Numbered from the stretch's first letter, positions 8,557 through 15,930 are shown. The stretch is 25,341 nt of DNA from Pseudomonadota bacterium (GCA_023416335.1 JAEZHY010000040.1:1-25341); one strand, 5' to 3'. Notes: a model not told the origin generated them from the sequence alone. Numbers and translations: made by a program.

Positions 8557-9303
8557 ATGACCCTCAGAGACGAAATAAACGCATTAAAAGTAAAGTCTGA
8601 TACCAGGGTTCCAGCGGAAAAACAGGCGGTCATGCACCGGGCGATCGAAGATCTCGAAAGGTCCGGTCTTATTGACAGGGTACCGAAGGTTGGAGACAGG
8701 GCGCCGGAATTTTCTCTCAAGAATGCAGAAGGTGATGTAGTCGGCCTGTATTCACTTTTGGACCGTGGTCCGGTCATCCTGAGTTTTTTCAGGGGCGGAT
8801 GGTGACCGTACTGCAACCTGGAGCTGGTAGCTCTGGAAAGAGTACTTCCTGAAATTACCTCCCTCGGTGCGTCCCTTGTGGTCATTTCCCCCCAGCTTGA
8901 GGAGTTCAACCGCAAGCTGGCGGGGGAAAAGCGGCTGACGCTCCAATTGCTGAGCGACCCCGGCAATCGCGCGGCTCGCAAATTCAACCTGGTTTTTCAG
9001 CTCCCGGACGACCTGCGCAAAGTCTATCTCAGCTTCGGAGTCGATCTTGAGAAGTTCAATGGAGATGACTCGTGGACGCTCCCAATGCCGGCACGCTTTG
9101 TAATCGATCGTTCAGGAACCATTCGTTCCGCTGATGTCAATGCCGATTACACCATAAGGCCGGAACCGGAAGACACTGTCAGGGTCCTAAGGTGCCTGGC
9201 CGAAACATCGACCGGCAAACACGGTCTGGACTTCGAATCCTGCATCAGGACCGCTCATATTGGGGGCAAAGCAGGCGCCGGCTACCAACCGGAAGGCAGG
9301 TAA
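8557..9303 (+). CDS. Peroxiredoxin-like (AhpC/TSA) selenoprotein, Sec at residue 83 encoded by TGA 8803-8805
   Basis: A 248-residue thioredoxin-fold protein if the in-frame TGA is read as selenocysteine. The start ATG at 8557 follows TAAGGAA with good spacing. Before the TGA are VGDRAPEFSLKNAEGD and PVILSFFRGGW; after it, in the same frame, PYCNLELVAL continues through a complete domain to 9303. Homologues of this family have RGGWCPYCNLEL, so the TGA sits exactly at the first (peroxidatic) Cys of CPYC. A SECIS-like hairpin starts 15 nt downstream. The protein should reduce peroxides or thiol substrates in the cytoplasm. The stretch after about residue 215 (to QPEGR) has no domain I recognise. 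terC begins 109 bp later and is probably in the same transcript. The alternative, a nonsense mutation, is unlikely given the position and hairpin. Confidence 0.9.
8803..8836 (+). promoter_or_regulatory. Bacterial SECIS-like element after the selenocysteine TGA
   Basis: After the TGA (8803-8805) the mRNA can fold GAGCU (8821-8825), loop GGU (8826-8828), AGCUC (8829-8833). The stem can extend below through G-U, U-G and C-G pairs to 8818-8836. The apical loop begins with G and lies 20 nt after the TGA, within the spacing and loop rules I recall for bacterial SECIS elements bound by SelB. It also codes for the protein, as bacterial SECIS elements do. Confidence 0.72.
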
Positions 9304-9412
9304 GAGAAGAAGATTCAATCTGGAATGCTGAAATCGGGTGCTCACCGCATCTATCCAAGCCGAAACATTGTTCATCCGTGCCGGTTCGGTCAAGTCACAG
9401 GAAATCGTTGAA

Positions 9413-10318
9413 ATGCCTGTCTTTGAAAATCTGTTCGCGGGACTGACCAGGGAGATTTACTCACTGGGTGCTGTGGATGCCCTTACAGTACTCACTCTGG
9501 CCGGTCTCGAGGCGATTCTTTCGATCGACAATTCACTGGTCCTGGCCATTCTGGTGCGCTCTCTGCCAAAAGAACAGCAGAGAAAGGCCCTCGCCTACGG
9601 CATTGTCGGGGCATTCATCTTCCGTATCATTGCCATAATGTTTGCGGCATACCTGTTGCGGTTCATGGTCTTCAAGCTGATCGGCGGGGCGTATCTCCTC
9701 TACCTGGCAATGAAGCACATGTTCTTCTTCCACAGCAGTAAAGAGGTCCACCAGGCGGCAGGTCCCCGCTCCGGCAAGAGTTTCTGGAAAACTGTGGCTG
9801 TTGTGGAACTGACCGATATTGCTTTCGCTATCGACAGCATCACAGCCGCGGTTGCAATGACGGACAAGCTGCTGATCATATGGCTGGGCGGAGTGCTCGG
9901 GATTGTTTTCCTTCGTTTCATGGCAGCCTTCCTGGTTCGCTTGCTCGAAAAGCTGCCCAAGCTGGAAGACCTTGCATATCAGCTGATTTTTTTCATCGGC
10001 ACCAAACTCTTCCTGGACGGCCTCAATGTGAAAATCGAGCATACGGTATTCTGGCTGATGATGGGGGTTATCATCATTCTTGGATCGAGTTTGGTTTATC
10101 GGGATTATCACCAGCGAAAATCCCAGACCGAACATTCTCAAGCCCTGATAGAACGACTTCGCGAGGGTGTTGTGGAGACCGAAGAATTGTTGGAAATGGA
10201 ACAAATCCCCCAGGAGGTTCTGAGTTACCTGAGAAGGGAGGATTGCCTGAAAATATCGACTCCGGGCCCAGACGGCCGATGTGGCCATCGGCACCCGCCG
10301 TCAATTGCGGAGGATTGA
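9413..10318 (+). CDS. TerC-family integral membrane protein (Alx/YjbE-like, probable Mn2+ export)
   Basis: A 301-residue protein with about seven membrane segments from the ATG at 9413; an upstream in-frame GTG at 9338 is less likely. Both conserved acidic membrane motifs of the TerC family are present: LEAILSIDNSLVLA (Glu33, Asp39, Asn40) and VELTDIAFAIDSITA (Glu132, Asp135, Asp141). Family members such as Alx export Mn2+ or help load metals on exported proteins. The last 50 residues are soluble and divergent. The gene follows the selenoprotein by 109 bp on the same strand. Its stop codon is embedded in the -35 element of a promoter for a Mn2+ riboswitch, which therefore regulates the next gene, not this one. 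Confidence 0.88.
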   Translation: MPVFENLFAGLTREIYSLGAVDALTVLTLAGLEAILSIDNSLVLAILVRSLPKEQQRKALAYGIVGAFIFRIIAIMFAAYLLRFMVFKLIGGAYLLYLAMKHMFFFHSSKEVHQAAGPRSGKSFWKTVAVVELTDIAFAIDSITAAVAMTDKLLIIWLGGVLGIVFLRFMAAFLVRLLEKLPKLEDLAYQLIFFIGTKLFLDGLNVKIEHTVFWLMMGVIIILGSSLVYRDYHQRKSQTEHSQALIERLREGVVETEELLEMEQIPQEVLSYLRREDCLKISTPGPDGRCGHRHPPSIAED

Positions 10319-10342
10319 CCTTTTGGTGCCGGGGCCTATATT
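10315..10342 (+). promoter_or_regulatory. Sigma-70-like promoter overlapping the terC stop codon
   Basis: TTGACC (10315-10320) and TATATT (10337-10342) are separated by 16 bp. The predicted start of transcription, about 10349, falls immediately before the first aptamer helix of the riboswitch. The TGA stop of terC is part of the -35 box, so the downstream leader is an independent transcription unit. Confidence 0.68.
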
Positions 10343-10351
10343 GTTATTAAA

Positions 10352-10447
10352 CAAGAGGGAGTAGCTATTTTGGGGCAAGCCACCAATACGGCAGCACAAC
10401 TACCTGGCTTGACCGTCGGCGTAGGGCCGATTCAGCGAGACTTTTGG
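10352..10447 (+). ncRNA. yybP-ykoY (Mn2+-sensing) riboswitch aptamer
   Basis: The conserved 5' segment GGGAGUAGC (10357-10365) and 3' segment CAGCGAGACUUUU (10433-10445) match the yybP-ykoY consensus as I recall it from the L. lactis aptamer (GGGGAGUAGC ... UUUAGCAAGACCUUU). P1 pairs CAAGAG (10352-10357) with CUUUUG (10441-10446). An inner helix pairs CAAGCC with GGCUUG, followed by the conserved UUGAC, and a UCGGC / GCCGA hairpin sits just before the 3' motif, in the same order as in the known structure. This class binds Mn2+ and usually turns genes on. The next gene is the PRC-barrel protein at 10520. Confidence 0.85.
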
Positions 10448-10474
10448 TTGATTCCAAGAGTCTCGCTTTTTTTT
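10434..10474 (+). terminator. Rho-independent terminator forming the riboswitch expression platform
   Basis: AGCGAGACTTTTGG (10434-10447) pairs with CCAAGAGTCTCGCT (10454-10467) across a 6-nt loop, with a single G-U pair, followed by eight T residues (10467-10474). The left arm is the conserved 3' strand of the aptamer, including its P1 half, so aptamer and terminator exclude each other. Metal binding should hold P1 and allow read-through. Confidence 0.9.
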
Positions 10475-10519
10475 ATGGAAGCGCGGGCCCGGAAACAATA
10501 ATCGACAAGGAGAAAATGA

Positions 10520-11002
10520 ATGAATCTGTTTAAAACAGTGCTGATATTGTTCGCAGTGGCCGGTTTGGGTATCTTCGCAACGCAACTGCAGGCGGCGGAG
10601 GGCATGGACAGGGGCTCCGCGCCTCAATCCCGGGCAGATATCTCCCGGTCATCCATGGTAATAAGCGACATCCAGGGAGAGACCGTAAAGAACTTTAAAG
10701 GTGAGACGCTGGGCACAGTCGACGACGTGGTTATCGGTCCCGATGCAAGGGCTCAGTATCTGATTCTGGCCCGTGACGAAGGCATACTGAAGGAAGAGCG
10801 GCTGTATCCAATCCCCTGGAATATGGTACAGCTGAATGAGAAGGCGGACGTTCTCATTGACCTGGACAGTGCACGCCTGGCCAAGGCACCGAATTTTGCG
10901 AGGGACGACTTCCCCGATTTCGACGACTCCAGCGTGCAGAACCAATACTCCAACTATTTCTCTGGAACACCCCAGCAGCAGGGAAGTGAGAAAACTTCTT
11001 AA
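10520..11002 (+). CDS. Exported PRC-barrel domain protein under Mn2+ riboswitch control
   Basis: A 160-residue protein with a clear signal peptide (MNLFKTVLILFAVAGLGIFA, cleavage near LQAAE) and an AAGGAG ribosome-binding site before the ATG at 10520. A PRC-barrel domain occupies about residues 45-120: a start like ISDIQGETVKNFKGETLGTVDDVVIG and then PDARAQYLILARDEGILKEERLYPIPW. PRC-barrel proteins bind small ligands, RNA or partner proteins; extracytoplasmic ones are often stress-induced and of unknown function. The C-terminal tail is acidic and Gln/Ser-rich. Because the promoter, aptamer and terminator lie directly upstream, expression should rise with Mn2+. The product could be a periplasmic metal-stress protein, but that is inference. 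Confidence 0.85.
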   Translation: MNLFKTVLILFAVAGLGIFATQLQAAEGMDRGSAPQSRADISRSSMVISDIQGETVKNFKGETLGTVDDVVIGPDARAQYLILARDEGILKEERLYPIPWNMVQLNEKADVLIDLDSARLAKAPNFARDDFPDFDDSSVQNQYSNYFSGTPQQQGSEKTS

Positions 11003-11377
11003 GCATTGAAAGCCTGACACAACAAAGCGCCGGACCCCCTCGGGTTGCTTTCCTACATCGAACATGCCCTTCGAACAGGTTTCGCCGCTGACAGAATTTA
11101 CACTTTTTCATTGACGGAGATTAACATCTTAAGCAGATTGACAAAGAATTTTGTCTATATACATTTCCAGCCGGGACTCCATTCCACTCTTCGCACTCTC
11201 GCTTCGCATTCTGTTCGGCTGAATTTTTCCTCTTATCCTCTGCCGAATCGGACTCTCCTTTTCCGTCGGATGAACAATCACCTCCTCCGCTAAAGAGAAG
11301 GTTTGCTTTTTCGCGTTCAACATTGTTCCACCAGCACGCAAGGCTGCTTCCATTCAAATGACCGAGGGGGAAGCGCT
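11003..11377. other. Intergenic region of 375 bp, with a possible imperfect terminator at 11024-11051
   Basis: An imperfect hairpin (AAAGC at 11024 pairing GCTTT at 11047, inner GACCC/GGGTT) lies just after the PRC-barrel gene and may terminate its transcript. The rest has short open frames on both strands without protein character. TTGACA at 11138 and TATATA at 11156 are only 12 bp apart, too close for a normal promoter. Confidence 0.35.
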
Positions 11378-12046
11378 ATGACCATCGGACAACGCAGGGA
11401 AAACTTCTTCACGATTTATACAGAGGTGATGCCCGTCTACAAGATGGTAGACTGCGTCGCCGGAGAAGTGGTTCAACTTGTCAACGGGGGTGGTGAACAC
11501 CGGATAGCCTGTCACCGCGGGTGCAATACCTGCTGCACGGTTTTCGTCAGAGCGACGTTCGCGGAATCCGCCGCAATTGCGCATTGGCTTTTCGAATGGT
11601 CAAACGCCGACAGGCTCGATCGTTTCCGTTCCAAATTTGCATCGTGGCGCGCGGCAGCAGGACCTGAAGTCGACATGCTGGAGGTGCTCGCCACAAGGTC
11701 TCACGTCCGCCTGGATTCGGGATCGGAATCGCAGCTGTTTGCCGAATCGGTACGCACCTATCATCGACGAAGGCTCATGTGTCCCTTCAATGCAGACGAC
11801 GGAAGCTGCGATATCTACCCCCTCCGGCCGGTTGCATGCCGTGCTTTCTTTGTAACCGACACGTCGAGGGGCTGCAGCCTCGATACGAACGATGAAGTCG
11901 GGATAGTTCGGCACGAAAAACTTTCTGAAATTACACTTCTCGGAAAAGAAACGCTCAGTGAGACCTCCGCAGCCGCAGGCTACGGCACGATATCCGCCCT
12001 GCCCCTGGGAGTTCATCGCGCCCTTGCACTTCTGGAAGATCTTTGA
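11378..12046 (+). CDS. YkgJ/FliB-type cysteine-cluster (Zn/Fe-chelating) protein
   Basis: A 222-residue soluble protein from the ATG at 11378, with GAGGGGGA upstream; a longer frame to 11303 is not supported. The family's cysteine pattern is intact: CHRGCNTCC at residues 45-53 and CPFNADDGSCDIYPLRPVACR in the second half. The spacing matches the YkgJ/CxxCxxCC zinc- or iron-chelating domain (UPF0153-like). Its molecular role is unclear in most bacteria; it probably holds a metal cluster. It stands alone on the plus strand and is followed by a toxin-antitoxin relic in the opposite direction, whose truncated end abuts this stop codon. Confidence 0.85.
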   Translation: MTIGQRRENFFTIYTEVMPVYKMVDCVAGEVVQLVNGGGEHRIACHRGCNTCCTVFVRATFAESAAIAHWLFEWSNADRLDRFRSKFASWRAAAGPEVDMLEVLATRSHVRLDSGSESQLFAESVRTYHRRRLMCPFNADDGSCDIYPLRPVACRAFFVTDTSRGCSLDTNDEVGIVRHEKLSEITLLGKETLSETSAAAGYGTISALPLGVHRALALLEDL

Positions 12047-12225
12047 GCACACCCCAGGCATTGAAAGTCCTCTAGTCACGGATACCTGAAATTCCTGAAG
12101 TACATGCGTACTCAGTAACGCGTTGCCGGACGCAGCTTCCGCTTCGAAACGGGCACAGGCAAGAAGTTCCTTTTTGACCCATCATCCCCGTAAACCAGAA
12201 TGCCGGTATCAAAGAACACGCGCAT
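12047..12225 (-). pseudogene. VapC-type PIN-domain toxin relic (frameshifted, C-terminally truncated)
   Basis: The frame begins at ATG 12223-12225, overlapping the antitoxin stop by one base (TGATG). It reads MRVFFDTGILVYGDDG, the start of a PIN ribonuclease with its first conserved Asp. Near 12171-12182, at a run of five A on this strand, the frame breaks. The neighbouring frame continues KKELLACARFEAEAASGNA, then LLSTHVLQEFQVSVTRG, which includes the typical LSTxVLQEF motif with the second conserved acidic residue. About 60 of the usual 130-140 residues remain before the sequence runs into the 3' end of the YkgJ gene. A functional RNase is therefore excluded. Confidence 0.8.
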
Positions 12226-12406
12226 CAGTCTCGCTCATGCAATTCGTCGCGGGTCCACTTCAGTCTGCCTCGCTGCTCCCGACGAACGCCGGAATACGAA
12301 TCCAAGAACTCCCTCAGCACCGCATTGACCGAAGTCCCTTCCTGAAGCGCCCGGATGCGGGCCTCTTCAACGACTCATCACCAACCGTAATGGTGAGATT
12401 TCCCAT
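12225..12406 (-). pseudogene. VapB/CopG-type antitoxin relic with a frameshift
   Basis: From ATG 12404-12406, with a near-perfect AGGAGG 5 nt upstream, the frame starts MGNLTITVGDESLKR. One base is missing near 12358-12366. In the neighbouring frame the protein resumes with RIRALQEGTSVNAVLREFLD, then SYSGVRREQRGRLKWTRDEL, to the TGA at 12225. Together these make a normal antitoxin of about 60 residues (TxTVDDELLKRARIRALEQGTSVN is the family style). The unshifted frame stops after about 30 codons, so the antitoxin is inactive, matching the damaged toxin behind it. Confidence 0.8.
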
Positions 12407-12768
12407 AGTAACCTCCTGTGCTATTCGAGATTAGTGCAGCCCTGAGAGGCCGGATTTCAAGGGGAATCAAAAGTATTCCTTCAAGCCCGAAAAGAAAGGA
12501 AAAAGTTTACAATCAGCATCTATTCATTTAATAAGAATTGTTATCCTGGGAGAAGTGGGAGAAGTATGCAACGCTGCACCTTCACGCTTTGCATCCTGAA
12601 TTCGAGACGGCTATCACCATTCCGTAAATAGCGAATTCCCGGCGACCCCAATTCACAACATCCGGAAGAAGTGAGAGGACGGCGGAGGTTCGCGGTCCGG
12701 CAAAGTTGCCGACATGCCACCCGGCTCACATTTTCTCAATCACGCAGGTAAATTTAAGGAGATCTGAG
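12407..12768. other. Intergenic region of 362 bp
   Basis: This region lies between the toxin-antitoxin relic and the metallophosphoesterase. It contains the AT-rich promoter candidate at 12506-12534 and, near the end, the AAGGAG ribosome-binding site of the next gene. No RNA gene, repeat or credible protein gene was seen. Confidence 0.35.
12506..12534 (+). promoter_or_regulatory. Possible sigma-70 promoter upstream of the metallophosphoesterase
   Basis: TTTACA (12506-12511) and TAATAA (12529-12534) are separated by 17 bp in an AT-rich stretch. They point at the metallophosphoesterase gene 234 bp downstream, which would leave a long leader. Reasonable but unproven. Confidence 0.35.
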
Positions 12769-13872
12769 TTGAGTTACAAAATCAGAAGAATCGCCTTGGT
12801 CCTCTGTTTGGCGGCGGGCCTTTTGTCGGTCGCGTTTCTACCCGTATCGGGTTATTGTGAAAACTTGCGTTTCGTCTTTTTGGCCGACAGCCCTGTAGCA
12901 ACTATCCCAAGTAATCCTACCCCAACCGACCTGATCAATACGGCCGTCTTGACTCCCATCATCAACCAGATCCTGGCATTATCTCCCCAACCGTCATTTG
13001 TGGTCTACGGCGGTGACCAGGCAGCAAGCGGCTGTTTTAACGGCACCTATAATTTCGAAGCGTTCAAGAGTGTCATGGCTCCACTGACAAATGCCGGCAT
13101 ACCCTTCTATACGGTCCTCGGTAATCGCGAACTCTTCAACCCAACGCTTAATCCACTTGCCTTCGGTACATTTTACCTTGCCAATCAGCAACAATACCAA
13201 CAGGCTTTTACCGGCAATCCGGCCAACGGGCCGTCCGGTTACGAGCGGCTGGTCTATTCCTTTGAATCACCGGGGGGCGATGCATTCTTTGCCGTAATGG
13301 ATCCTTATTATCTCACCGCGGATGTCGCCAGTCCCAACATTACCGGCACCTTTGACGATACTCAGCTAAACTGGCTTGCCGACCGGGTGTCCCAGACCAG
13401 GGCGACCCACAAATTCATTTTTACACACGGACCCTATTATGGTGTAACCCCCGCCGGAGCGGCGCCTGCTCCGGACAGTACCTATACGAACCTGTGGAAA
13501 ATCGTGGATGACAACCGTTTTGACATCTATTTGTGCGGGCATGTCCATCTATATTCCAGGAAGACAGTCGACAGCAGCATTGCCCCGCTGACCACCCCGC
13601 CGGCCCAATGGCGTAACAATGTGGTTCAGCTCATCGACGGCACAGCAGGGGCCACCGTACTTACCGATACCCCCATTGTGGACCCGGCTCTCTGGCATAT
13701 TTCTCAACTCGCCAACACCTATTACTTCAGTGTGGTGGATATCAGCGGCAGCCTGGTGACGGTCAAGACATACGCTTATAACAGCCTTACATCGGCCTCC
13801 AGTGTCATTGACTCCTTTACTATCAACAAAGATAAGGCAACCATAGAGACCAATTTCCTGCTGCTTGACTGA
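12769..13872 (+). CDS. Exported metallophosphoesterase (calcineurin-like) with degenerate metal motifs
   Basis: A 367-residue protein read from TTG 12769, chosen because AAGGAG lies 7 nt upstream and the signal peptide (KIRRIALVLCLAAGLLSVAF, cleavage near SGYC) starts there. The calcineurin-like order is visible: LADSP (normally DxH), YGGDQA (GD), LGNRE (normally GNHE/D), THGPYYG and LCGHVHLY (GHxH). The second His of DxH and the His of GNHE are replaced (Pro and Arg), so metal binding or acid catalysis may be altered. The GD and GHxH sites are intact. Probable location is the periplasm or outside. It converges with the phosphatase-autotransporter gene, 78 bp between stops. Confidence 0.85.
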   Translation: MSYKIRRIALVLCLAAGLLSVAFLPVSGYCENLRFVFLADSPVATIPSNPTPTDLINTAVLTPIINQILALSPQPSFVVYGGDQAASGCFNGTYNFEAFKSVMAPLTNAGIPFYTVLGNRELFNPTLNPLAFGTFYLANQQQYQQAFTGNPANGPSGYERLVYSFESPGGDAFFAVMDPYYLTADVASPNITGTFDDTQLNWLADRVSQTRATHKFIFTHGPYYGVTPAGAAPAPDSTYTNLWKIVDDNRFDIYLCGHVHLYSRKTVDSSIAPLTTPPAQWRNNVVQLIDGTAGATVLTDTPIVDPALWHISQLANTYYFSVVDISGSLVTVKTYAYNSLTSASSVIDSFTINKDKATIETNFLLLD

Positions 13873-13950
13873 GCGCCAAACGGTGAAAACCTGCTGCCCG
13901 AGATGCGGCTGACGGAACGGTCGGCAAACGTCGCGCAGTGTCTATCTCTG

Positions 13951-15930
13951 CTAGAAACTGTAACTGACGGACAGTTGTCCGCTGATGCCGTAGCTTCCTG
14001 CTCCGTCACCGACCAGGCCGTTGACCCCGGCCTTGACGAGAAAAGCATCGCGCTGGGCCGCGACGGCCAAACCGGCTTTCCAGAGATCGTGGCTGTCAAA
14101 GGCAGAATACTGGCTCACACCGAAGCCGTAAAGCATCCCGGTACTTTCGATCCGGGGATTGGTGAGTATCCGCTCATATCCGAGGACGGCGGAAGGGGTA
14201 ACGCTCCAGCCATTAAGTTGCTGTCTGTCCAGGCTGAAATCCACGTCGACCGGTATGCCGACAAATGTTTCACTGATGCCGTTCACGCCCAGGGCGAGAT
14301 CGCTGCCGCTTTCGCTGAAGTTGTTGAGGGTGACGCCGGTAACGCGAACGCCGGTCTGCAGCGTCACGGTAAATGGAGCAAGGCGGATGACGTCGCCGAC
14401 ACCTGCCAGCCCGCCATAGATTGCACCGTTGGTATTGCCGGTTGCATTCCCCAGCCCTCCGCCCAGGGAGCGGTCGCTTTTGTAATCGACCCAACCGACA
14501 TCTGCCCGCGCCGTAACATATGGACCGGATTCAAGGTTCGAAAAACCGTAGCGCCCGCCAATCGTCGCCAGGACCGTGTTGATGGTGACGTCGGCATCGG
14601 CGCTTCGGACCGAACCCCAATTGTAGCCAATGCCGAGATTGCCGCAGGTCTGGTCGTTAAAGCGGTATGTGCCTCCCATAATTGTGCCCGCGTTGTACTC
14701 CGTGCTGCCTGCGACGCCGTTGCGGCCGTTGGACCAGAAATCGCCCCCGATGCTCGCCATCCAAAACTTCCCCTGACCCGTGCGAAGATCGCTGCCAAGC
14801 GTTTCCGGAGCGACAGCATCATCGATCCACTGAGGCAAACGCAGCAGATACGAGGCTGCATCGGCATGAACCTGGCCGCCGGCCTGCGCCGGGACGTCCC
14901 CGAGCGTGCCCGCATCCACCGCCGACTGAAGATAGTAATTAAAGGCTGTATAATGGCCCGACAAAGGAGAGTTCTGCAGAGCGTTCAGAAACGTAACTCC
15001 GGAGGCGGCATTACCGACCATCCCGCTTTGCCCGGGCAACATCGAATAGTAGACCATCTTCGCGCGCAGAACGTAGATGTCTGCCAGAGTGAGTCCCAGG
15101 CCCTGAGTCAAATAGGCATTCATCGATCCATAGGTCGCGGCCACCTGATCGAGCGCGGTTTGAAGATACTCCGGCCAAACCTTCACGGCGGCATCTATAG
15201 AGTCCGGGTTCGCGCCCGGCTCCTGTGCCAGGATCGCTGCCTTCGTGGATTCGATGAGGGCAGCCGCATAGCTGTTGGTGGCCAGGTAGTCTTTCATGAT
15301 GGTTGCCTGGGACACGCCGGCTATGCTTTCCAGGATGGCGGACGTCCACCCCGTGCGATCCTTGCCGGCCGAGCAGTGGTATAAATCCGGACCGGAATCG
15401 GTTGCCAGGGTGAGCAAGACAGAGTGAAATGCCGCTCGCTGGACCGGATCGGCAACAAATCCCTGGTAGAGGCCCTTCATATAGTTGCTCGCCGAAGAGG
15501 GAGGGTCGGTAAGCGGCGGCTGAGGCAGCGGAGCAGGGGTGCCATAGATATTGATATTGGTATAGATCGCTCCACGCGGCACGATATCCGGCGCCGAACT
15601 GATCTCCGTGGGCGTTCGCAAATCGATATCCCGGTCGATATGCAGTGACGATAGGGTTGCCCAGTCCGCATCACTGAGACTCTTGGGGGCATTGGTGCGA
15701 TAGAAAACCCCGGTGCGCATCACTCCATTGTTGCTGGTCGTGTTGGCGAAGCCGGTTCCCCCGTTGCTCGCCGAGATTCCCGCAAGATCTCTGAAATTGG
15801 AGACTGACTGCAGAATCGGCGTTGTAATCGCCTCCTGGGCCGACGCAGGTGTGAAAGACAAACAAAGCGCCACCACAGTAATGGCGTAAAGGAAAACGTT
15901 TCTCGCCGAGACCACCCCCAAAACCGACAT
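13951..15930 (-). CDS. Tyrosine-phosphatase domain fused to an autotransporter beta-barrel
   Basis: A 659-residue protein from ATG 15928-15930 (AGGGAG 6 nt upstream; an in-frame GTG at 15957 is weaker). After a signal peptide (to about ASAQE), residues about 40-310 form a Y_phosphatase3-like domain: NFRDLAG near the start, RTGVFYRTNA, and the catalytic P-loop HCSAGKDRTG with Cys186 and Arg192 (CX5R). Residues about 400-659 look like an autotransporter barrel: alternating strands, Gly/aromatic-rich, ending SVSYSF with the terminal aromatic typical of outer-membrane proteins. The fold implies a phosphatase displayed on or released from the cell surface. No long beta-helix stalk lies between the two domains, unlike classic autotransporters. 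Monocistronic. Confidence 0.9.
   Translation of the reverse strand: MSVLGVVSARNVFLYAITVVALCLSFTPASAQEAITTPILQSVSNFRDLAGISASNGGTGFANTTSNNGVMRTGVFYRTNAPKSLSDADWATLSSLHIDRDIDLRTPTEISSAPDIVPRGAIYTNINIYGTPAPLPQPPLTDPPSSASNYMKGLYQGFVADPVQRAAFHSVLLTLATDSGPDLYHCSAGKDRTGWTSAILESIAGVSQATIMKDYLATNSYAAALIESTKAAILAQEPGANPDSIDAAVKVWPEYLQTALDQVAATYGSMNAYLTQGLGLTLADIYVLRAKMVYYSMLPGQSGMVGNAASGVTFLNALQNSPLSGHYTAFNYYLQSAVDAGTLGDVPAQAGGQVHADAASYLLRLPQWIDDAVAPETLGSDLRTGQGKFWMASIGGDFWSNGRNGVAGSTEYNAGTIMGGTYRFNDQTCGNLGIGYNWGSVRSADADVTINTVLATIGGRYGFSNLESGPYVTARADVGWVDYKSDRSLGGGLGNATGNTNGAIYGGLAGVGDVIRLAPFTVTLQTGVRVTGVTLNNFSESGSDLALGVNGISETFVGIPVDVDFSLDRQQLNGWSVTPSAVLGYERILTNPRIESTGMLYGFGVSQYSAFDSHDLWKAGLAVAAQRDAFLVKAGVNGLVGDGAGSYGISGQLSVSYSF

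Noticed and set aside
9338..9412. Longer TerC start at GTG 9338
   Set aside because: The additional 25 residues are not membrane or family-like; the ATG at 9413 begins at the conserved N-terminus.
11138..11161. TTGACA...TATATA as a promoter of the YkgJ gene
   Set aside because: Spacer is only 12 bp.
13903..15384. 493-residue plus-strand ORF
   Set aside because: Antisense of the phosphatase-autotransporter gene; its composition is a shadow of that frame and it has no recognisable domain.
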